A stretch of 49,497 nucleotides of DNA, taken from NCBI GenBank assembly GCA_009885085.1, contig VFLK01000013.1:1-49497 (forward strand). Reading direction: 5' to 3'. Position numbers and translations under genes: made by a program. Within the stretch, counting starts at the first letter, position 1. Every line of letters starts with the position of its first letter. Positions 1 through 9,586 of this stretch are shown one piece after another. Source of the stretch: Minisyncoccota bacterium (GTDB lineage Bacteria > Patescibacteriota > Microgenomatia > UBA1400 > PJMF01). The notes beneath the pieces are model-generated. The model was not told the origin of the DNA. It saw only the letters and a list, made by a program, of their open reading frames with translations, and ran no database searches.

Positions 1-781
1 AAATATTTTTCGCGCTGGCTGTTGCAATCGAAACGATTTCAGGAGGGAACTTAGCGAAAAACTCTCTTTCTCTAAGGTACATTTCTTGCTCCCATTCAGA
101 TAAAATTTGTTTTTTTCGATAAGAAATGTCTTGCAAAGTATCAAGGGAGTTCATTGTAGAGATGTCTAATAATACTTCTCTTTGTTTAGAGATTAGGATC
201 ACCTCACTACTGTCTGGTGACCAAATAAATTTGGCAATTTCCAAATCAAATCCCGGAGAATCTCCGGCAATTTGTTTGGCTTCTTTTTGAAAGGATAATG
301 GATTATTGACTAGTTCTAAGAGATACAAACCATTCTTTCTCTCTGAAGAATTTGAGTTAGAATAAAAAATAATTTTCTGTCCATCTGGTGACGGTGAAAG
401 ATTTTCTGCGCCTGAGAAAGTTAAAGTGCTAAGACTTGGAGCTTTTGGAAAAAGGACGGCATTTGTTTGAACCACCAGCTCCTTTTCAATTTTTATATTT
501 TTTGTCCAAGATGTGTAGCCATCTTTTTCAATTTTAATGTTATAGTTTCCTGGTTCAAGATAAACAGTATCGTCAGTAGCTGTGATAAGCTTGTCATCAA
601 TCAAGACTTCTGCCGCGGTTGGGAATGAGTTTGCAGCTAATAGGCCAGTGCCTTGAATAAAGCCTTCTGGAGTGACTCGGAATCCTCCTTTGGCATACTG
701 AATGGCAATTGCGGTACCAACCAAGATAACAAATGCGGATAATGCAGTATAAATAAAACGTTTGTTGACCCCGGTCATCAT
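1..781 (-). CDS. PEGA-domain / TolB-like surface protein, truncated by the window edge (3' end missing)
   Basis: Open reverse-strand frame from ATG near 781 to the window start; translation begins M(M)TGVNKRFIYTALSAFVILVGTAIAIQYAKGGFRVTPEG and contains AAEVLIDDKLITATDDTVYLEPGNYNIKIEKDGYTSW (PEGA-like). Absent from the ORF track because it has no stop in the window. Confidence 0.65.
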   Translation of the reverse strand, partial: MMTGVNKRFIYTALSAFVILVGTAIAIQYAKGGFRVTPEGFIQGTGLLAANSFPTAAEVLIDDKLITATDDTVYLEPGNYNIKIEKDGYTSWTKNIKIEKELVVQTNAVLFPKAPSLSTLTFSGAENLSPSPDGQKIIFYSNSNSSERKNGLYLLELVNNPLSFQKEAKQIAGDSPGFDLEIAKFIWSPDSSEVILISKQREVLLDISTMNSLDTLQDISYRKKQILSEWEQEMYLREREFFAKFPPEIVSIATASAKNI

Positions 782-817
782 ATCTGTATTATATAGCTAA
801 GTCACAAAAGAATCTAA

Positions 818-1861
818 ATGAAAATACCACTTCTATCTAAAATAAATAAAAAAATCGGTTTGGATTTGGGAAGTAAAACAACTCGAATTTGGATTGAGGG
901 AAAGGGTGTCGTTTTTCAAGGACCTACCTGCATGGCTGTTGATACTTTAAAAGGAACTGGCGAGAGTGATAGAAACATTATCGCCGTTGGTGCCGAAGCA
1001 TTGGAAATGGAAGGAAGAGTGGGAAATCATATCAAAGTGATTTTTCCAGTTAGAAATGGTGAGATTTATGATGACAGAGCAATAAAATCTTATCTAAAAA
1101 TTTTGTTGAACAAGTGGGTTGGCTCAACCTTGATGTTAAACCCAATCATTATGGTCAGCGTACCTGCCTCGTCATCTCAGGCAGACAGAGAAATCATAAC
1201 GGAAATAATTTATGATTTGGGCGCAGCCGAAGTTTATACCATTGCTCAGCCGTTGGCAGCAAGTATTGGCGCTGGTGTTCCAATAGCGGATGCATCTGGG
1301 AGTTTTTTCTTACATTTAGGAGAAGGTGTTGTAGAAGGAGTAGTTATTTCATTGGGTAGCATAATTGCCTTAGTTTCAAACGAGTTGGGAGGGGAATATT
1401 TTTCGAATAGAATAATATTTTTTTTAAAAGAGAATTTTTCACTAAATATCAGCAAATCTGCATCTGAACAAATAATTCGTGAAATTGTTTCTGTTAACAA
1501 AAGAAATTCCAGGGAAAAGATGATCGGAGGTCAAGATAGCAAAACTGAAAGTCCAAAAGAGATTATGATAAGTTCTGCTGATCTAATGTCAGAAACACTC
1601 AATTTGATGAATAAAACTGAAGAGTTACTTAGAAATTTGTTGTCAAAAATGCCTCCAGAACTTACTGTTGATGTAATCGACAAAGGCTTACTCATATCTG
1701 GTGGTTTGGCCAACATAAACAGCATCGAAGACTATTTTGTTGAGAGATTGGGAATTCCGGTGACCGTTGTAGATAATCCTGAAAGCGTTGTGATCGAAGG
1801 TATTGGAACAGCACTAGAACATCTAGATCAATTCAAAACAAGTTTGGGCTATGGCGAGTAA
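818..1861 (+). CDS. mreB: MreB-family actin-like rod-shape protein
   Basis: IGLDLGSKTTRIWIEGKGVVFQGPTCMAVD phosphate-1 motif and C-terminal LLISGGLANI...GIGTALEHL. Confidence 0.8.
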   Translation: MKIPLLSKINKKIGLDLGSKTTRIWIEGKGVVFQGPTCMAVDTLKGTGESDRNIIAVGAEALEMEGRVGNHIKVIFPVRNGEIYDDRAIKSYLKILLNKWVGSTLMLNPIIMVSVPASSSQADREIITEIIYDLGAAEVYTIAQPLAASIGAGVPIADASGSFFLHLGEGVVEGVVISLGSIIALVSNELGGEYFSNRIIFFLKENFSLNISKSASEQIIREIVSVNKRNSREKMIGGQDSKTESPKEIMISSADLMSETLNLMNKTEELLRNLLSKMPPELTVDVIDKGLLISGGLANINSIEDYFVERLGIPVTVVDNPESVVIEGIGTALEHLDQFKTSLGYGE

Positions 1862-4800
1862 TTATTTTGAGTAGAGAACAAATTTTTTAAATTGGTCGCC
1901 TCTATCTTGATAATCTTTAAAGTGTCCAAAACTTGCGGCAGCTGGACTCAACAAAACAACATCTCCGCTTACGGCAAAAGATTTGGCTACAGCAACTGCT
2001 TCTTTCATATCTCCTACCAAAGTGAAGCTTATCTCTCGCTCGTAAGTTGGCTCTAGAGCTTTAATTTCTTCTAGAATTTTTTCTCCTGTATCTGGAAGCA
2101 GGATTAAGTGCTTAATATTGCTCTCAAGCAGGGACTTTGCCAACTCATCAAATTTAAGATTCCTAATGTGACCGCCTGCAATTAAAATTATTGGTGAGTT
2201 ATTGAAACTATTAATAGCAGCAATGCAAGACTTAGGAGTAGTCGACAGCGAGTCATTAACATAGAGAATTTTATTGGTGCTACTGACAATTTCAAGTCGA
2301 TGAGGTAGCGTTTTGAATGTTTTTAAACTTCGATTTATATCTGCTGTTCTGCAACCAAGCTCTTTTGCAATGATAATGCTAGGAATTGAGTTCAAAATAT
2401 TGTGTTTTCCAATTACTGGAAGCTGATCAAGATCAATAATTGATTCATTTCGATAAATAATCGAGTTATTTGAAACATTATTCTCAATGTTAAAGGTTAT
2501 TTGTTCGGCATTTCCAAGATTTGCCAGCTTAGTTGGGAGCTTTTGCTTGTCATTAAAAATTACAAGATCGGTATCGGTTTGGAATCTAGAAATTTGAGAT
2601 TTTGCTTGAACATATTCGTCAAATGAATCGTAATAATCTAGATGCTCTGGAGAAATATCCAAAATGACGGCGATAGATGGACTGAATTTAAGATCGCTTA
2701 GTTGATGCGATGACATTTCAAGGATTACAGTAATTGGCTTGTCAATAAATTCAGTTTCTCCTTCATCTTTTAAAACTTTAGAAATTTTAGTCCAAAGAGA
2801 TAGGGGAGGAATACCAATATTTCCGCCAAAAAAAGTTTTAAAACCACAGTCAGTTAAAACATGATTGATCATTGAAGTTGTGGTGCTTTTTCCCTTTGTC
2901 CCAGTGACGCCGATGGTTTTAATTAAATGAGAATCGCCATTCTTGGCAGAATTTATGGTTTCTAAAAGTTCAAAGAAAATGTTTGTGCTTGAAGTGAATT
3001 GCGCTTTAATTTTTTGGGCTTGCAAAATCAGAGGATTTTTTGGAGACAGTCCGGGTGATTTAATTGCCAAGATTTTATTTTTGTCAGTGTTATTTAATTT
3101 AAACTCTTTTCCTTTGGAGAGGCCTTCAATTTCGGTTGCGAACATTACATTGTCGTCGTTTTCTTTAATTTTTTGCCAGTCACTTCCTAGTTCTGAAAGT
3201 TTTTTTTCGTCTATAAGAAATAATTTTTTATTTGGAAAATTCTCACGTAAAAATTTGTAAATTGATAATCCTTCTCTTCCGAGACCAAGAATAAGAATCT
3301 TCTTAGATTCCATTGTATGAAGGAAATTTTCTAGCTTTTGATTGTCTGAATTGCCCCAGTGTAATTTTCTGTTGGAACTTAGTTCTGATCTTTGTGTTAG
3401 AGAGTCATTTTGTGGTTCGTTGTCTATCTTTTTTGGCTTTTGTTTTAGGGTACTTTCTTTCGTTTCTCGATGGCCTAGATCGGTCTCTTTTACTTCGCTA
3501 TTCTCCTTTATCGCCATATATTTTTTAAGTAATTTTGAAAATTGGTCTGGAACTGAGTTGTCTTCATTCCAAGCATTTAAGATATCGCTAGTTCTATTTT
3601 CTAGATTGGTCTCATGAATAATTATATTTTGATAAACTTTTTCGAGCAAAGCAGGAAATTTTTGGTTTTTATCCAAATATTTTTTTGCAGCTAGATAAAA
3701 GGCAACGATTGTTTCTTCGTGAGTGCCGACACATTCTAAAGGTTTTTTTGCACCAACTCCAAGCAATTCTTGAGCGATTGTCCAGAGCTTTTCATCATCC
3801 AAAATATCTTTGCCAAAGTAGGAATGTATTTTTTCGTCATCCACAAAGGGGTGAATAATAACGTAAGCGAACAAACACTTAGAACACTCTCCGCACCATG
3901 AGTTAGTTTTTTGACCTCGGTTGCAGCTCCTAAAAACTTGGTGATATTTATTCATTCCTGAGGTAAATTTAGAATTTCCTGAGAATATTTTAGCAATTTG
4001 TAGCTCATACAACGGTCTTAGAAAAGAAAAATAAAGTGGTGCGCTTTCTGGTAAATATTTTTTAACATATTTTTGGAAGTCAGTTTCAAACTCATATGTT
4101 TTTGAGTACTGATGATTAATTTCTCGGTCACAGAATTGAACGTTGCCTTCATTTGAGCTTCTTTCATTCGAAATTGCAACATGGGTGTAGCCAAAAAGAT
4201 CTGCTACAAAGACACTTAAAAAGGCAAAAAATGATGAAATAGGCACATGGCCGTTTAAATAGCCGAGATTGTTTAGATCAATTAGTCCAGAATCGATTGT
4301 TCTTTTAACTTCAATTTTTTCAAGTTTGTTTGATTGTAAATCGGTTGAAACTGAATTTTTCAATGCTAAATCGTCCAAAGCTGAATTTTCTTTTGCTGAA
4401 ATTAAATCTAGCGCAGCCTGAGTTGGACTGACTACGAAAGTTCCAACCTGAATTATGTCCTGTCCCTTGGCGCTACCAGGACTATTAGAGTTTCCAGAGT
4501 TACTTAAGATTTCTAAGGTGACCGAGGAATCTTTGCCTCCGCCGATTGGAATCAGAATTTTTGTGTCTCTATCCACAGCCCGGTGGTTTCCCCCCAAAGC
4601 ATTTGTGATCTGTCCAGCTGTAGAATTTTGGTTGCCCACAGCTTCTTGGTTGGCCGAGGAGTCATGGTTCTGTTTGGAAACAATCTTTACAAAATCATCA
4701 GCTGTGAACTTAATGTTATTTACAAAAAAATACTCACCCATACCTTTGATCAAGAGTTTATGCCACCATTCAATTTGTTCTTGATTGAGATCTCCTGCCA

Positions 4801-5086
4801 AGATTTCAATATTAGAAGAGGCAGTACTTTTCCAGTAACTAAACATTTCCGCCATGCCAATATTAAAAATGTAGGTGTCAATGCTATTTGATCCCTGATC
4901 ATCAATCATTTTTTGAGTGACGTTTTTAACGAGCAGAGTAGGGGAAAAATAAATGTCAGGTTCAATTTTATATAGAAATTTAATTTCTAAACCTGAATTT
5001 TTTTCATCATCGGACAACAATTTCCAAGAATATTTCTCAAATTTAAAACTATTATGTTTCTCTCTAAGTTCTTCAAAAGTTGGCAT
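1862..5086 (-). CDS. Two-domain protein: N-terminal MurL-like (UDP-MurNAc-L-Ala-L-Glu epimerase) domain fused to C-terminal MurD-type ligase
   Basis: N-terminal half has ILIPIGGGKDSSVTLEIL and SWCGECSKCLFAYVIIHPF; C-terminal half has ILGLGREGLSIYKFLRENFP, TIGVTGTKGKSTTTSMINHVL, EMSSHQL, LPHRLEIV (Mur ligase). Confidence 0.75.
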   Translation of the reverse strand: MPTFEELREKHNSFKFEKYSWKLLSDDEKNSGLEIKFLYKIEPDIYFSPTLLVKNVTQKMIDDQGSNSIDTYIFNIGMAEMFSYWKSTASSNIEILAGDLNQEQIEWWHKLLIKGMGEYFFVNNIKFTADDFVKIVSKQNHDSSANQEAVGNQNSTAGQITNALGGNHRAVDRDTKILIPIGGGKDSSVTLEILSNSGNSNSPGSAKGQDIIQVGTFVVSPTQAALDLISAKENSALDDLALKNSVSTDLQSNKLEKIEVKRTIDSGLIDLNNLGYLNGHVPISSFFAFLSVFVADLFGYTHVAISNERSSNEGNVQFCDREINHQYSKTYEFETDFQKYVKKYLPESAPLYFSFLRPLYELQIAKIFSGNSKFTSGMNKYHQVFRSCNRGQKTNSWCGECSKCLFAYVIIHPFVDDEKIHSYFGKDILDDEKLWTIAQELLGVGAKKPLECVGTHEETIVAFYLAAKKYLDKNQKFPALLEKVYQNIIIHETNLENRTSDILNAWNEDNSVPDQFSKLLKKYMAIKENSEVKETDLGHRETKESTLKQKPKKIDNEPQNDSLTQRSELSSNRKLHWGNSDNQKLENFLHTMESKKILILGLGREGLSIYKFLRENFPNKKLFLIDEKKLSELGSDWQKIKENDDNVMFATEIEGLSKGKEFKLNNTDKNKILAIKSPGLSPKNPLILQAQKIKAQFTSSTNIFFELLETINSAKNGDSHLIKTIGVTGTKGKSTTTSMINHVLTDCGFKTFFGGNIGIPPLSLWTKISKVLKDEGETEFIDKPITVILEMSSHQLSDLKFSPSIAVILDISPEHLDYYDSFDEYVQAKSQISRFQTDTDLVIFNDKQKLPTKLANLGNAEQITFNIENNVSNNSIIYRNESIIDLDQLPVIGKHNILNSIPSIIIAKELGCRTADINRSLKTFKTLPHRLEIVSSTNKILYVNDSLSTTPKSCIAAINSFNNSPIILIAGGHIRNLKFDELAKSLLESNIKHLILLPDTGEKILEEIKALEPTYEREISFTLVGDMKEAVAVAKSFAVSGDVVLLSPAAASFGHFKDYQDRGDQFKKFVLYSK

Positions 5087-5623
5087 GAATTTATTATAAC
5101 TTACTAAGGTCTTTTGTGTTTTGTCTTATTTGGAGTATGAGAAATCAAATTTGTAAACATATTATGACAAAAAGTTGCATTAGAGTCATTAAAATTTATT
5201 TACATTTTTTTTAGACAAATGTTCGGGTTTTGTCCAAAAAATGATCAAACTTTTTGTTTGCTGGGGGAGGGGTCTTGAGAAAATATTCTTTCTCAAGACA
5301 AAAGTTGTTCAATAAGGGTTTGAGCTAAAAATCACATCTTGAAGGTGATCACATAATGTATGGATTTTTTGTTTTTAAGTTTCGCAATATAGAACAAACT
5401 TAGTGTTCAGTACAAAAAACACGAAAATATAACGAATGTTAATACTTTTTATAAAATATTGTTGTATACTTAAATTTGATAAATTAAAACTAAAATTGTC
5501 AATTATTTGTAAAAAATGATGATTTTAGGCAAATCTTATAATTATTGATCAACTATATCAAAAGTAAGCTTTTTAACGGGTGTTGTATGGTAAGCGGGAC
5601 AGAATGATGATAATTGCAAAAAT

Positions 5624-6478
5624 ATGAAAAAGAGTGACATGACAACTAATTTATTTGGTTATGAAATATTTGGCAAAGAATATGATTCACTGCTAAATAT
5701 TTTAAATTTACACTTAAAAACTAAAGGCAAGACGCTTTCCGTTTTTACTCCCAACTCGGAGCAAATTGTTTTGGCCAAAAAGCAAAAAAGATTCGCTAAC
5801 TATTTGGGTTTTGCTGACTTTTTGATTCCTGATGGCGTGGGGCTGCTTTTTGCCGCTAAGATTTTGGCTTTTTTCAAAGGAACAAACAAAGGTAATGATA
5901 AACAGAATACTAGTCAGCAAGAAATTGTTCAACGAATCACGGGAATTGATTTAACAAAAGATTTATTAAAAATTGCAAAAAAAGATGACTTGAAAGTTTT
6001 AATTGTTGGCGGAAGAGGTTATGAGGGCAGGGAATATGATGGTCAAACAGTAAAAATTTTAAGTTTAGATAGTAATGGTAAGAGAAAATCTGCTGAGGAT
6101 GATTTAAAAACAATATGGTGGGCCGAAGGTTATAACAAGATTTATAGTCCAACAGACGGTGAGAGCAAATCGATAATTTCGACAATTATAGAACTACAAC
6201 CAGATCTGGTCTTTGTTGCCTTTGGCGCTCCTAATCAAGAAAAGTGGATTGTCGAGAATTTTGATTTGTTAAACGATTCTGGGGTTTCAATAGTAGTTGC
6301 CGTGGGAGGAAGCTTCGATGTGCTCTTAGGAAAGGTGCCCAGAGCTCCTAAATTAATGCAAAATCTGGGTTTAGAGTGGTTGTATAGACTGATAGTCGAA
6401 CCATGGAGATGGCGTAGACAAATGAGCCTTTTAGAGTTTATTGGATTAGTAATTAAAGAAATTTTTACTCTTCAGTAA
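5624..6478 (+). CDS. WecG/TagA/CpsF family glycosyltransferase
   Basis: FTPNSEQIVLAKKQKRFANYLGFADFLIPDGVGLLFAAK, LVFVAFGAPNQEKWI, VGGSFDVLLGKVPRAPKLMQNLGLEWLYRL. Confidence 0.88.
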   Translation: MKKSDMTTNLFGYEIFGKEYDSLLNILNLHLKTKGKTLSVFTPNSEQIVLAKKQKRFANYLGFADFLIPDGVGLLFAAKILAFFKGTNKGNDKQNTSQQEIVQRITGIDLTKDLLKIAKKDDLKVLIVGGRGYEGREYDGQTVKILSLDSNGKRKSAEDDLKTIWWAEGYNKIYSPTDGESKSIISTIIELQPDLVFVAFGAPNQEKWIVENFDLLNDSGVSIVVAVGGSFDVLLGKVPRAPKLMQNLGLEWLYRLIVEPWRWRRQMSLLEFIGLVIKEIFTLQ

Positions 6479-6737
6479 CGCCTAGTAACCAAAGCACTGC
6501 TTCTTTCTTATATCTTCTGTCACCTCTAGAATTGATTCTGATTGCAGGAAGTTTTCCTCTTTTTCCCCATCTTTTGATTGTTAAAGGTGAAACTCTGAGT
6601 AAGTCTGCAACTTCTCTGACAGTTAGTAGATCAGGAAGATTTTTGATATCTAGTTTGCTGGCATCATCAGCTCTTCCAGTTCTTTTGTCGTCCACTTCGT
6701 TAGTAGTGTTGGTATTTGCTGAAACTTGATCATTCAT
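6465..6737 (-). CDS. MerR/excisionase-type helix-turn-helix DNA-binding protein
   Basis: LLTVREVADLLRVSPLTIKRWGKRGKLPAIRINSRGDRRYKKEAVLWLLG. Start chosen at MNDQVSAN; the longer ORF starts at 6854. Confidence 0.8.
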   Translation of the reverse strand: MNDQVSANTNTTNEVDDKRTGRADDASKLDIKNLPDLLTVREVADLLRVSPLTIKRWGKRGKLPAIRINSRGDRRYKKEAVLWLLGVTEE

Positions 6738-7005
6738 TTTAGACAGTCCTTTATGGTTTTTATAAGCAGGCCCATTTTTTTGGACCAAATTAAATACATT
6801 TTGAGCAAAACTAGATACTTTCTGCTCAAAGCATACCGGTGAAAAGTAGCTCAAATGTAAGCTTTGCTATTAATAAAGTAGCAGAGTGTGATGAACTAGG
6901 TCAATAGGGAATTTGGATTTAAAAGGTTTCTATGTTGCAATGATTGACATTTTGAATTCTAAAGACTAGACTAAGTTTAGTTAGGAAAAATGGGGAACTA
7001 TATTT

Positions 7006-7257
7006 ATGACAATTACCAATATGTACCAGGCAAAAACTCAGCTATCAGCATTGGTAGATAGTGCTTTGTCTGGAGAGGAAGTTATTATTGCTCGCGCAGG
7101 TAAGCTTCTCGTAAGGTTAGTGCCTTACAATCCAAGTATGAAACCAAGAGTGCCGGGTTTGCTTAAAGGAAAAATACAGATGTCAGATGATTTTGATGAT
7201 GAATCTGAAGAAATAGAAAAACTTTTCTATGAGGGTGGGATTACAAACAATGATTAA
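7006..7257 (+). CDS. Phd/YefM-type antitoxin
   Basis: MTITNMYQAKTQLSALVDSALSGEEVIIARAGKLLVRLVPY. Confidence 0.85.
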   Translation: MTITNMYQAKTQLSALVDSALSGEEVIIARAGKLLVRLVPYNPSMKPRVPGLLKGKIQMSDDFDDESEEIEKLFYEGGITNND

Positions 7258-7657
7258 AAAATACCTTTTAGACACTCACATTTTAATTTGGTGGCTTGCT
7301 GATGATTCAAGATTAAGTCAAAAAGTTAGAGATATACTGGAAAATCCTGATAACTTTATCTTTGTCAGTGTGGTAAATGCATGGGAAATGAGTATTAAAC
7401 TTAAGACAGACAGTAATCAATTAGCTCAAGGTAAAAAACTTAAGTTGTCTATTGGCTTGCAGGAGTGTTTTTTAAAAACTGGTTTTGAAGTTTTGCCAAT
7501 AAAATTGGAACATGCGTTTGCAATAAAGGAGCTGTCGACAATTCATAAAGATCCGTTTGATAGAATGTTAATTGCTCAGGCAATTTCAGAGGAGTGTGTG
7601 TTGATTTCTGCAGATAAGAAAATTGGACGATATCCCGAAGTTACTGTTGTAGAGTAG
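7250..7657 (+). CDS. vapC: PIN-domain (VapC-like) toxin
   Basis: Start MIKKYLLDTHILIWWLADD at 7250, overlapping the antitoxin stop; HKDPFDRMLIAQA motif. Confidence 0.87.
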   Translation: MIKKYLLDTHILIWWLADDSRLSQKVRDILENPDNFIFVSVVNAWEMSIKLKTDSNQLAQGKKLKLSIGLQECFLKTGFEVLPIKLEHAFAIKELSTIHKDPFDRMLIAQAISEECVLISADKKIGRYPEVTVVE

Positions 7658-7725
7658 AAATTAAGAAAATTGATTACAGTATAAAAATCCCCGCCAAGTT
7701 TTCAACCTGGGGTTTCCTATAAAAC

Positions 7726-7752
7726 AAAAAGAGCCCCTCGCGGGGCTCCTTT
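7726..7752 (-). terminator. Intrinsic terminator downstream of rplL
   Basis: GAGCCCC/GGGGCTC stem followed on the minus strand by TTTTTGTTTT. Confidence 0.8.
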
Positions 7753-7770
7753 AATAAATTTAATTAAAAA

Positions 7771-8169
7771 TTATTTTACCTCAACAACACAACCTGCTGC
7801 TTCGAGATCTTTTTGAGCTTTTTGAGCGTCTTCTTTCTTAGCACCTTCCAAAACTGTTTTTGGAGCTGACTCTACGAAAGCTTTTGCTTCTCCTAAACCT
7901 AATTCTGGTTTAAGAACTCTTACTGCTTTAATAGCAGCAATTTTGTTTGAACCGGCATCTTTTAAGATTACGTCAAACTCAGTTTGCTCTTCAACTGCTT
8001 CTGCTGGAGCGGCTGCTGCTGCACCCATCATCATAGGAGCTGCTGCACTTACACCAAATTCATCTTCCAAAGCTTTTACGAGCTCTGAAACTTCAATTAA
8101 GGATAATTCCTTAACTGCATCTACTAATTTTTGCACTTTAGCTGAGAGTGCTTTTGTTTCTTCTGACAT
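7771..8169 (-). CDS. rplL: 50S ribosomal protein L7/L12
   Basis: [73 protein letters not shown]. Confidence 0.97.
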   Translation of the reverse strand: MSEETKALSAKVQKLVDAVKELSLIEVSELVKALEDEFGVSAAAPMMMGAAAAAPAEAVEEQTEFDVILKDAGSNKIAAIKAVRVLKPELGLGEAKAFVESAPKTVLEGAKKEDAQKAQKDLEAAGCVVEVK

Positions 8170-8237
8170 ATGTCCCTTTCTTACTTGGTTTGTTGGTCAG
8201 TCTATTACTACTTATGCCTTTGATAGGCTGCTAATTT

Positions 8238-8741
8238 TTACTTTTTATCTACGATTGCTTGTAATGCGTAAACCAGATTTCTTGGTCCTGCCTTAAGAAC
8301 ATTGACCAATCCAGTTGCTGGGCTTTGGAGTCTGTTAATAAGCATAGAAATGAGTTCGTTCTTGCTTGGAAGTTTGCTCAATGACATAACTTCATCAGCT
8401 GAAAGGACTTTATCATCCATAAATCCCTGTTTGATTTCCAATTTACTTACATCTTTTTGGAAGTTAAATAAAGATTTGATGGCAGCGACTGCATCTTGGT
8501 ATGAAAAAACGATTGCGTTCATTCCTTCAAGAGAATCAGTGAGTTTTCCTTTACCAACTGCGATGTCGATTAATGTATTCTTTGCAACTAGAACTTCGCC
8601 ACCGGCTAGGGTAACTTCAGATCTTAGTTTGACTTGATCATTTGCTGTTGTTCCTGAGTAATCAACGATAGCTATAGATTTAGCTTTTGCGATTTTCTCT
8701 TTTAAAAGCTCGACTTGTTTCAAGTTTTTTGCGTTTGGCAT
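8238..8741 (-). CDS. rplJ: 50S ribosomal protein L10
   Basis: [61 protein letters not shown]-track start at 8801 is probably too long. Confidence 0.95.
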   Translation of the reverse strand: MPNAKNLKQVELLKEKIAKAKSIAIVDYSGTTANDQVKLRSEVTLAGGEVLVAKNTLIDIAVGKGKLTDSLEGMNAIVFSYQDAVAAIKSLFNFQKDVSKLEIKQGFMDDKVLSADEVMSLSKLPSKNELISMLINRLQSPATGLVNVLKAGPRNLVYALQAIVDKK

Positions 8742-8926
8742 AATTTTTTTCGCGGGGAAGCAACTTATTTTACCTCGAGCGCGCCTTCTTTTTAAATACA
8801 AAATAATTCTAATTTTTGTTAGCCAAAGTTCAAGAGGGAAGAGAGAATAATTTTTGAGTGATTAAAGTTGCTCGGTAAATTACTTGGTAATTTGCGATTG
8901 TTTTAAAACTCAAATTTAATTGTCTT

Positions 8927-8978
8927 TTGCCTCGGCGTGACTTATTTTTGTATTTGCACGCTGTCTTTGGATGACAGG
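8927..8978 (-). promoter_or_regulatory. Possible L10 ribosomal-protein leader
   Basis: Minus-strand CTGTCATCCAAAGACAG hairpin followed by CGTG...CACGCCGAGGC in the long 5' region of rplJL; resembles L10-leader architecture by eye only. Confidence 0.35.
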
Positions 8979-9221
8979 AAGGAATTATCTCAATTATTTA
9001 TAAAAATACAAGTATCAATCAAGGTCTAGTTGTTTTTTAATCTGGATTTACATAATCATTACGCATTGCAATCCGCCTGGAGATAACTTATGATTCATCT
9101 TGAATGAAAAGTAAATTTACATACCGCACCAGCAATCATATTTGTCTTATTCAATCAATTAAGATTCAAGGGGTTAGTGTGTTTATATGCTAAATAGAAA
9201 TAAAAAATAAAAAAAACACAC

Positions 9222-9250
9222 AACCTCTCAAAAAAACGAGAGGTTTTTTT
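9222..9250 (+). terminator. Intrinsic terminator (possibly conditional)
   Basis: AACCTCTC-aaaaaaac-GAGAGGTT followed by a T tract. Confidence 0.7.
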
Positions 9251-9318
9251 ATGAAAATATGTGCGCAAATTAAAGAAAAACTAAAGAATATGAAGTTATA
9301 TTATCGAAGAAAGGATCT

Positions 9319-9483
9319 ATGAACACAGGGTTGGCTGTATTGCCATATAGTAGAAAAGCATTGGAAACATTGGCGGAAACATTAAAGATTCATCGCTCAA
9401 TGGTCTGGTTGGATCCTGTCACCAATAGAATTAGTATTAAGAAATTTGATTTATCAGACAAAGAACTTGACGCTCAACCATAG
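9319..9483 (+). CDS. Small hypothetical protein (54 aa)
   Basis: MNTGLAVLPYSRKALETLAETLKIHRSMVWLDPVTNRISIKKFDLSDKELDAQP; AAGGAT upstream; ATGA overlap with a 23-codon ORF at 9250-9321 (MKICAQIKEKLKNMKLYYRRKDL). Confidence 0.4.
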   Translation: MNTGLAVLPYSRKALETLAETLKIHRSMVWLDPVTNRISIKKFDLSDKELDAQP

Positions 9484-9499
9484 TAGGGGATAGTAAGAA

Positions 9500-9586
9500 A
9501 TGACTAGTATTTATTGTGATAGAATATATCTTAATGTATCAAAAACTGATAGTTACCGCTACTTCAACAACTACAAACCCTGTTTA
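9500..9586 (+). CDS. Thr-rich leader peptide of the thrS attenuator (28 aa)
   Basis: ATG at 9500 after AGGGGA; translation MTSIYCDRIYLNVSKLIVTATSTTTNPV; Thr codons ACC ACT ACA ACT ACA within 9554-9574. Confidence 0.75.

Noticed and set aside
9534-9548. ATG at 9534 as the leader-peptide start
   Set aside because: Runs into TGA after four codons (ATG TAT CAA AAC TGA); the Thr codons are in the frame opened by ATG 9500.
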